From NCBI GenBank assembly GCA_017460835.1, contig JAFUAD010000065.1, forward strand, positions 1 through 64,000: 64,000 nt of DNA, given 5' to 3'. Positions 60,164-64,000 of this stretch are shown here, piece after piece. The DNA is from Oscillospiraceae bacterium. Lineage in GTDB: Bacteria; Bacillota; Clostridia; Oscillospirales; Ruminococcaceae. Numbering within the stretch: the stretch's first letter is position 1; each line of letters opens with the position of its first letter. The notes beneath the pieces were generated by a model. The model was given only the letters and a program-made list of their open reading frames with translations. It had not been told where the DNA came from and searched no databases. A program made the position numbers and the translations under genes.

Positions 60164-60706
60164 TCAGCGCCGTTTTCCGAGTACCTTCCGCAGAAAGACC
60201 CGTTCATAGAACCAGTGCATGCCCGAAAGCAGCCTGTCATACATCAGAAACAGCAGATTCCCCGAAACGATCAGGATGATATACATGGAAAGCATCGTGT
60301 CCTCAAAGGTCGGCAGGCCGAGCACATAGACCGTGATCCAGTAATCCAGCACCAGAAAGATGTTGAATAAGACCTGCTTGAGCAGCGCTCTGAGGATTTT
60401 CAGCCGGATTTTTTCGAGATACATCCGCAGAATGGGATAATACCCGAAAAAGAGAATGAACATCAGCGCCGCTTCCTTGTCAAAGGTCACGATCGCCGCC
60501 AGCAGACTGACTGCAACATAGGTCAGCCACGCCCACCCGACGGAGACCTCCTCGACTAAAATCAGCATCAGCAACCCCGCGAACATCGGCGCCGCGATAT
60601 AGAGCGCCGGCAGCACGCCGGTCAGGAACATGATCGTGATGCACAGCGCCGCGACAATCCCGCCGAGCGCGACACGGCTGCTGGCGGAGCGCTCCGGGGC
60701 GCTCAT
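60164..60706 (-). CDS. Integral membrane protein of unknown function
   Basis: This 180-residue protein has about five hydrophobic helices (near 12-32, 34-52, 55-75, 80-100 and 130-155) with short charged loops. The helix pattern and size recall substrate-binding (S) components of ECF transporters or DUF2232-like proteins, but no signature is decisive. Its ATG overlaps the stop of the SGNH lipoprotein gene as ATGA, so both are on one transcript. No ATPase is adjacent. Confidence 0.65.
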   Translation of the reverse strand: MSAPERSASSRVALGGIVAALCITIMFLTGVLPALYIAAPMFAGLLMLILVEEVSVGWAWLTYVAVSLLAAIVTFDKEAALMFILFFGYYPILRMYLEKIRLKILRALLKQVLFNIFLVLDYWITVYVLGLPTFEDTMLSMYIILIVSGNLLFLMYDRLLSGMHWFYERVFLRKVLGKRR

Positions 60707-61911
60707 TCGCCGGTTCCGAGCGCGAACACTTCAAACGCCTTGTCGGTCTGGTCATCGAGCATTTTGATCTCGACCTTCATCTCCTGCACCCCGTCGTTCG
60801 CCTGAATCAGCTCGACCGCAGGCCCGCCCCATGCATTGACGCCGTAGCCGTTGACGATCGCCGCGCGCTCGCCGTTGATGAAGACCGTCGCCATGCCGAA
60901 GCTCTTGTCGTTCGCCTTTTTATAGACAAGGAACAGGGATTTCCCCGTCACGGTCATCGTCAGCGGGGCATTGTCCCCGTTCGGCTGATAGACAAAGCCC
61001 GCCCTGAAATAGCTGTTGTTGGTGCCCGGCGCCCATGCGCCGTCACGGTACTGCGTATCCGATGCGTCATGGAGCTGCCCGTTCCGGTAGAGGTTCGGAT
61101 AGACCGTGTCCGCCGGGATCTGATAGGATGCATCGGCCTTTTTCGCCTTTGCCTCCTTGAAATATTCCGCGATGAATTCGCCGAGCAGCGCATGCCCCTG
61201 CACCGTCGGGTGAACATCGTCGTCGCCGTACTCGCTCCACTGCATCCTGCCCGCTTCCATTTCCGGCAGGATCGCATCGCGCACGGAGATCATGCCGAGA
61301 TCGTAGTGTGCACCGATCTCCTGCTGCTGCTCCTGACAGGTGTGTCCCGTTTCCATATAGGTGAAAAGCAGGATGACAGCCGGCTCGTTTTCCGCCTCAA
61401 GGCAGGTGCGGACGAGGCTTTCGTAGCAGACCTTGTAGTCCATTTCGGTGCCGTCATTGACGGCGAACTCCAGAAAGATGATATCCGGAGCGGCCTCCAG
61501 CACCTCGCTGCCGACGCGCAGGTTTCCGAGAATCGACGGCGTGCCGGAAAGACCGTTGTTCTGGCAGGTGACCGTGCCGCCCTTGCAGTAGGCCTCCTGA
61601 AATGCGGCCGCCGAGACCGATGCATAGCACTGCGGCGAGCGTGAACCCGCGGCATAGCCCTCGGTGATCGACCCGCCGACGTATGCAATTGTGAGATCCT
61701 CGCCCTTTTCTGCGCGGTCAAAGACGCGGTTCAGCCTTGCGGTGTTGCCGGTGCTGACGACCGAGCGCTCGATCATCGCAGCGCGGAATTCCTCCGGCGT
61801 TTCGGGCTCTTTTTTTGATGAGGAACCGCTGCCGCAGGCAGTCAGCGCCGCGCAGGAGAGTATGGATGCTGCGGTGAGCGCCGCGATGCGGCGAAGCGTT
61901 TTTGCGGACAT
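60703..61911 (-). CDS. SGNH/GDSL esterase lipoprotein, paralogue of the 30829 gene
   Basis: This 402-residue protein has a lipoprotein signal ending in AALTACGSG. An SGNH domain follows with the VGGSITEGYAAG serine, NNGLSGTPS, FLEFAVND and DDDVHPTVQGHA supplying the Asp/His. A C-terminal beta domain of about 130 residues resembles that of the 30829-32205 protein. It likely deacylates polysaccharides outside the membrane. The start is ATG 61911 with GGAGGG 7 nt upstream; a frame extending to 62070 passes through the promoter and a repeat and is not coding. Confidence 0.85.
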   Translation of the reverse strand: MSAKTLRRIAALTAASILSCAALTACGSGSSSKKEPETPEEFRAAMIERSVVSTGNTARLNRVFDRAEKGEDLTIAYVGGSITEGYAAGSRSPQCYASVSAAAFQEAYCKGGTVTCQNNGLSGTPSILGNLRVGSEVLEAAPDIIFLEFAVNDGTEMDYKVCYESLVRTCLEAENEPAVILLFTYMETGHTCQEQQQEIGAHYDLGMISVRDAILPEMEAGRMQWSEYGDDDVHPTVQGHALLGEFIAEYFKEAKAKKADASYQIPADTVYPNLYRNGQLHDASDTQYRDGAWAPGTNNSYFRAGFVYQPNGDNAPLTMTVTGKSLFLVYKKANDKSFGMATVFINGERAAIVNGYGVNAWGGPAVELIQANDGVQEMKVEIKMLDDQTDKAFEVFALGTGE

Positions 61912-61965
61912 TTCCCGATCCCTCCAAGCGTGATTGATCCTGACAGACCAAAGTATATTGATTAT

Positions 61966-61994
61966 ATCATACCACAAACTGAGAAAAAAGTCAA
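61966..61994 (-). promoter_or_regulatory. Predicted promoter of the SGNH lipoprotein operon
   Basis: On the minus strand TTGACT (61994-61989) and TATGAT (61971-61966) are 17 nt apart, 55 nt before the start codon. Confidence 0.8.
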
Positions 61995-62046
61995 TGAAAA
62001 CCGCCCGATTTCCCCTTACCCCCGGAAAGAGGTGCCTCCGGCGGAT

Positions 62047-62240
62047 TGATAGTGGGGGCGCTGCCCCCACACCCCTGCCAGAGGGATACTATCCCTCTGG
62101 ACTCCCGTTATGGCAACCCGTCAGTCCCCACCGCGGGGACTGACGGGTTGCTGAAATGGGTTTCCAAAGGGACAATGTCCCTTTGGCGGGGTTTGGGGCG
62201 GAGCCCCATTCTCAATGCATCGCAGATACCTTATTCCGGG
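62047..62240. repeat. Four-hairpin intergenic element of the GCATCGCAGATACC family
   Basis: Four consecutive perfect or near-perfect hairpins occur: GTGGGGGCGCTGCCCCCAC; CAGAGGGATACTATCCCTCTG; CAACCCGTCAGTCCCC with its complement to 62150; and CCAAAGGGACAATGTCCCTTTGG. They are followed by GGGGCGGAGCCCC and then ATGCATCGCAGATACCTTATTCC, which runs to within 7 nt of the rnhA stop on the minus strand. The 62185-62215 part is shared with the MATE leader repeat. Confidence 0.75.
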
Positions 62241-62242
62241 GG

Positions 62243-62713
62243 TCAGGAGAATTTCTCGCGCTCGGCGACGGCGAGGCGGTCGCAGCGTTCGTTTTCGGGA
62301 TGCCCGGCATGCCCCTTGACCCAGACAAACGTGACACGGTGCTTTTGCAGCAGCGGGAGCAGCCGCTCCCAGAGATCGACATTGAGCGCCGGCTTTTTGT
62401 CGGATTTGACCCAGCCGCGCTTTTTCCACGCATAGACCCAGCCCTTGCCGACGCTGTCCGCGACATATTTGCTGTCGGTCGTGACCGTCACGGCGCAGGG
62501 CTTCACGAGCGCCTCCAGCCCGGAGATCACGCCCGTCAGCTCCATGCGGTTATTGGTCGTGTGCCGCTCCCCGCCGGAGAGCTCCTTTTCGTGCATTTTG
62601 CCCGCAGCATCGGTAAATTGCAGGATCGTGCCCCAGCCGCCCGGCCCCGGATTTCCGCTGCACGCACCGTCCGAAAACATTGCGACCTGCGGCAGGCCGT
62701 TTTCGATGACCAT
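62243..62713 (-). CDS. rnhA: Ribonuclease HI
   Basis: This 156-residue protein carries the four RNase H carboxylates in context: [16 protein letters not shown] (first Asp), NRMELTGV (Glu), TTDSKYV (Asp) and ERCDRLA (last Asp). [12 protein letters not shown] supplies the catalytic histidine loop. It cleaves RNA in RNA-DNA hybrids during Okazaki-fragment and R-loop processing. GGAG lies a few nt before ATG 62713. It is divergent from ppdK. Confidence 0.95.
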   Translation of the reverse strand: MVIENGLPQVAMFSDGACSGNPGPGGWGTILQFTDAAGKMHEKELSGGERHTTNNRMELTGVISGLEALVKPCAVTVTTDSKYVADSVGKGWVYAWKKRGWVKSDKKPALNVDLWERLLPLLQKHRVTFVWVKGHAGHPENERCDRLAVAEREKFS

Positions 62714-62748
62714 GCTCCTCGTCTCCTTTTTTCTGAATATCAGCTTCT

Positions 62749-62777
62749 ATTATCGCTGATTTCTTCGGAAAATGCAA
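62749..62777 (-). promoter_or_regulatory. Predicted promoter of rnhA
   Basis: On the minus strand TTGCAT (62777-62772) and GATAAT (62754-62749) have a 17-nt spacer, 36 nt before the start codon. Confidence 0.7.
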
Positions 62778-62862
62778 GGGCTGACAGCAGATTTGTGAAA
62801 AATGCCAAAAATGGATGAAATCAAAAAAACTTGCGAAAAGGACTGGATTTTTATGGAATTTT

Positions 62863-62958
62863 GTGCTATAATGTGTGTATGTCCGGACGCTGAGGGGTGA
62901 ACTGCGCCCGCAGCTCCCCCGAAACCTGCGCCGGTAACAAAGAATGGAGGTTTTTCCA
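62863..62958 (+). promoter_or_regulatory. Extended -10 promoter and structured leader of ppdK
   Basis: TGTGC directly precedes TATAAT (62867-62872), an extended -10; no good -35 is seen. The roughly 75-nt leader contains a GC-rich element at about 62886-62938 (GAGGGGTGAACTGCG pairing with CGCAGCTCCCCC, and flanking CCGG pairs). ATGGAGG then lies 9 nt before the ppdK start. No known riboswitch class is recognised. Confidence 0.55.
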
Positions 62959-64000
62959 ATGGGCAAAAAGTATTGTTACCTCTTCTCTGAGGGTAACGCA
63001 ACCATGCGCGAGCTCCTCGGCGGAAAGGGCGCGAACCTGGCTGAGATGACCAACATCGGTCTGCCGGTTCCGCAGGGCTTCACCATCACAACCGAGGCCT
63101 GCACGCAGTATTATGAGGACGGCCGTCAGATCAATGCTGAGATCATGGCTGAAATCGAAGAGTACATCGTCAAGATGGAAGGCATCACCGGAAAGAAGTT
63201 CGGTGACAAGGAGAACCCGCTGCTCGTTTCCGTCCGTTCGGGCGCAAGAGCTTCTATGCCGGGTATGATGGATACCATCCTGAACCTCGGTCTGAACGAG
63301 GAAGTCGTCAAGACCATGGCTGAGAAGTCGAACAATGAGCGCTGGGCATATGACTGCTACAGAAGATTTATCCAGATGTATTCCGACGTCGTTATGGAAG
63401 TCGGCAAGAAGTACTTTGAAGAACTGATCGACAAGATGAAGGCTGACCGCGGCGTGACACAGGATGTCGAGCTGACCGCAGCAGACCTCAAGGAGCTTGC
63501 TGAGCAGTTCAAGGCTGAGTACAAGTCCAAGATCGGCGAGGACTTCCCGACCGACCCGAAGGCTCAGCTCATGGGCGCAATCAAGGCTGTGTTCCGTTCC
63601 TGGGACAACCCGCGTGCAAACGTCTACCGCCGCGATAACGATATCCCGTATTCCTGGGGTACCGCTGTCAACGTGCAGATGATGGCATTCGGCAACATGG
63701 GCGACGACTGCGGTACCGGTGTTGCATTTACCCGTGACCCGGCAACCGGCGAGAAGAAGCTCATGGGCGAGTTCCTGAAGAACGCACAGGGCGAGGACGT
63801 CGTTGCCGGTGTCCGTACCCCGATGCCGATCGCTCAGATGGAGCAGGAGTTCCCGGATGCTTACGCAGAGTTCATCAAGGTCTGCAGCATCCTCGAGGAG
63901 CACTATCACGATATGCAGGATATGGAGTTCACCGTCGAGAACAAGAAGCTCTATATGCTCCAGTGCCGCAACGGCAAGAGAACCGCTCCGGCTGCTCTGA
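62959..64000 (+). CDS. ppdK: Pyruvate, phosphate dikinase (5' part; runs off the window)
   Basis: The first 347 residues of about 875 are present. [43 protein letters not shown] is the diagnostic PPDK/PEP-synthase opening, and [48 protein letters not shown] and [16 protein letters not shown] complete most of the ATP-grasp nucleotide-binding domain. The phospho-histidine and PEP domains lie beyond the end. PPDK interconverts PEP and pyruvate with PPi, central to glycolysis in Ruminococcus-like fermenters. Codons are biased to GCT and GGT relative to the GC-rich neighbours, indicating high expression. ATGGAGG precedes ATG 62959. Confidence 0.96.
   Translation, partial: MGKKYCYLFSEGNATMRELLGGKGANLAEMTNIGLPVPQGFTITTEACTQYYEDGRQINAEIMAEIEEYIVKMEGITGKKFGDKENPLLVSVRSGARASMPGMMDTILNLGLNEEVVKTMAEKSNNERWAYDCYRRFIQMYSDVVMEVGKKYFEELIDKMKADRGVTQDVELTAADLKELAEQFKAEYKSKIGEDFPTDPKAQLMGAIKAVFRSWDNPRANVYRRDNDIPYSWGTAVNVQMMAFGNMGDDCGTGVAFTRDPATGEKKLMGEFLKNAQGEDVVAGVRTPMPIAQMEQEFPDAYAEFIKVCSILEEHYHDMQDMEFTVENKKLYMLQCRNGKRTAPAAL

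Noticed and set aside
60164..60706. Assignment as an ECF transporter S component
   Set aside because: Helix number and size are compatible, but no signature motif, substrate riboswitch or ECF ATPase is present nearby.
62886..62950. A TPP riboswitch in the ppdK leader (GCTGAG and GAAACCTG resemble its motifs)
   Set aside because: The 5' half of the TPP aptamer (GGGGTGCC type strand) is missing, the P3/P4 order does not fit, and ppdK is not a thiamine-related gene.

Overview
The window looks like a chromosome segment from a Gram-positive, fibre-degrading gut or rumen anaerobe of the Ruminococcus type (Oscillospiraceae). This rests on high GC content, very low TAG stop use, dockerin-bearing exported proteins (CotH type and LRR-peptidase type), GH3 and GH5 glycosidases, lipoproteins with Ser/Glu-rich linkers, a valS T-box leader, an hprK-PHP-murB-rapZ cluster and pyruvate phosphate dikinase. 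The species assignment is inference from gene content only. I found no rRNA, tRNA, phage, integrase, IS element or CRISPR array.

Layout. 1-343 holds two copies of a structured intergenic repeat. 344-10326 is a plus-strand run: membrane protein, patatin, a 25-codon VOC remnant, GH3 beta-glucosidase, small membrane protein, MBL hydrolase, hemZ, PASTA lipoprotein and a GH5 endoglucanase lipoprotein. 10508-15007 is a minus-strand operon of DnaD-like, DnaI-like, uridine-kinase-like, SLOG and LCP-like genes. 15008-15713 is a 0.7-kb non-coding, repeat-rich region ending in an XRE regulator with two operator-like palindromes. 15996-18830 carries an exported MBL hydrolase, an aminotransferase and an Rrf2 regulator. 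18982-25175 is PHP-pth-LRR lipoprotein-mfd. 25348-27058 encodes two abundant-looking surface proteins. 27204-30788 is hprK-PHP-murB-rapZ. 30829-34900 has an SGNH esterase lipoprotein and a CotH-dockerin protein. 35248-38347 has a MATE exporter, a DNA alkylation repair protein and a coiled-coil lipoprotein behind a poly-T promoter. 38401-41400 is valS with its T-box. 41735-44901 has a tiny membrane protein, a polysaccharide deacetylase and a 763-residue disordered/TPR membrane protein. 44989-47074 is metY-thrH. 47228-49465 is a LacI-sensor/degenerate-GGDEF/AraC regulator. 49520-62713 is mostly minus strand: malQ operon, CE2-like esterase, an amber-interrupted LRR-peptidase-dockerin gene, TPR and zinc-ribbon proteins, aspS, SGNH lipoprotein and rnhA. 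The window ends inside ppdK.

Functional themes are plant polysaccharide breakdown (GH3, GH5, two SGNH lipoproteins, CE2-like esterase, CE4 deacetylase, malQ, two dockerin proteins), glycolytic and catabolite control (hprK, ppdK, AraC-type regulator), replication initiation (DnaD/DnaI), and translation or repair housekeeping. No scaffoldin or cohesin is present here.

The least expected signals are non-coding: several families of intergenic hairpin repeats, one with paired substitutions between copies that preserve a stem; a T15 homopolymer inside a promoter spacer; a duplicated promoter upstream of thrH; and a structured leader on ppdK.
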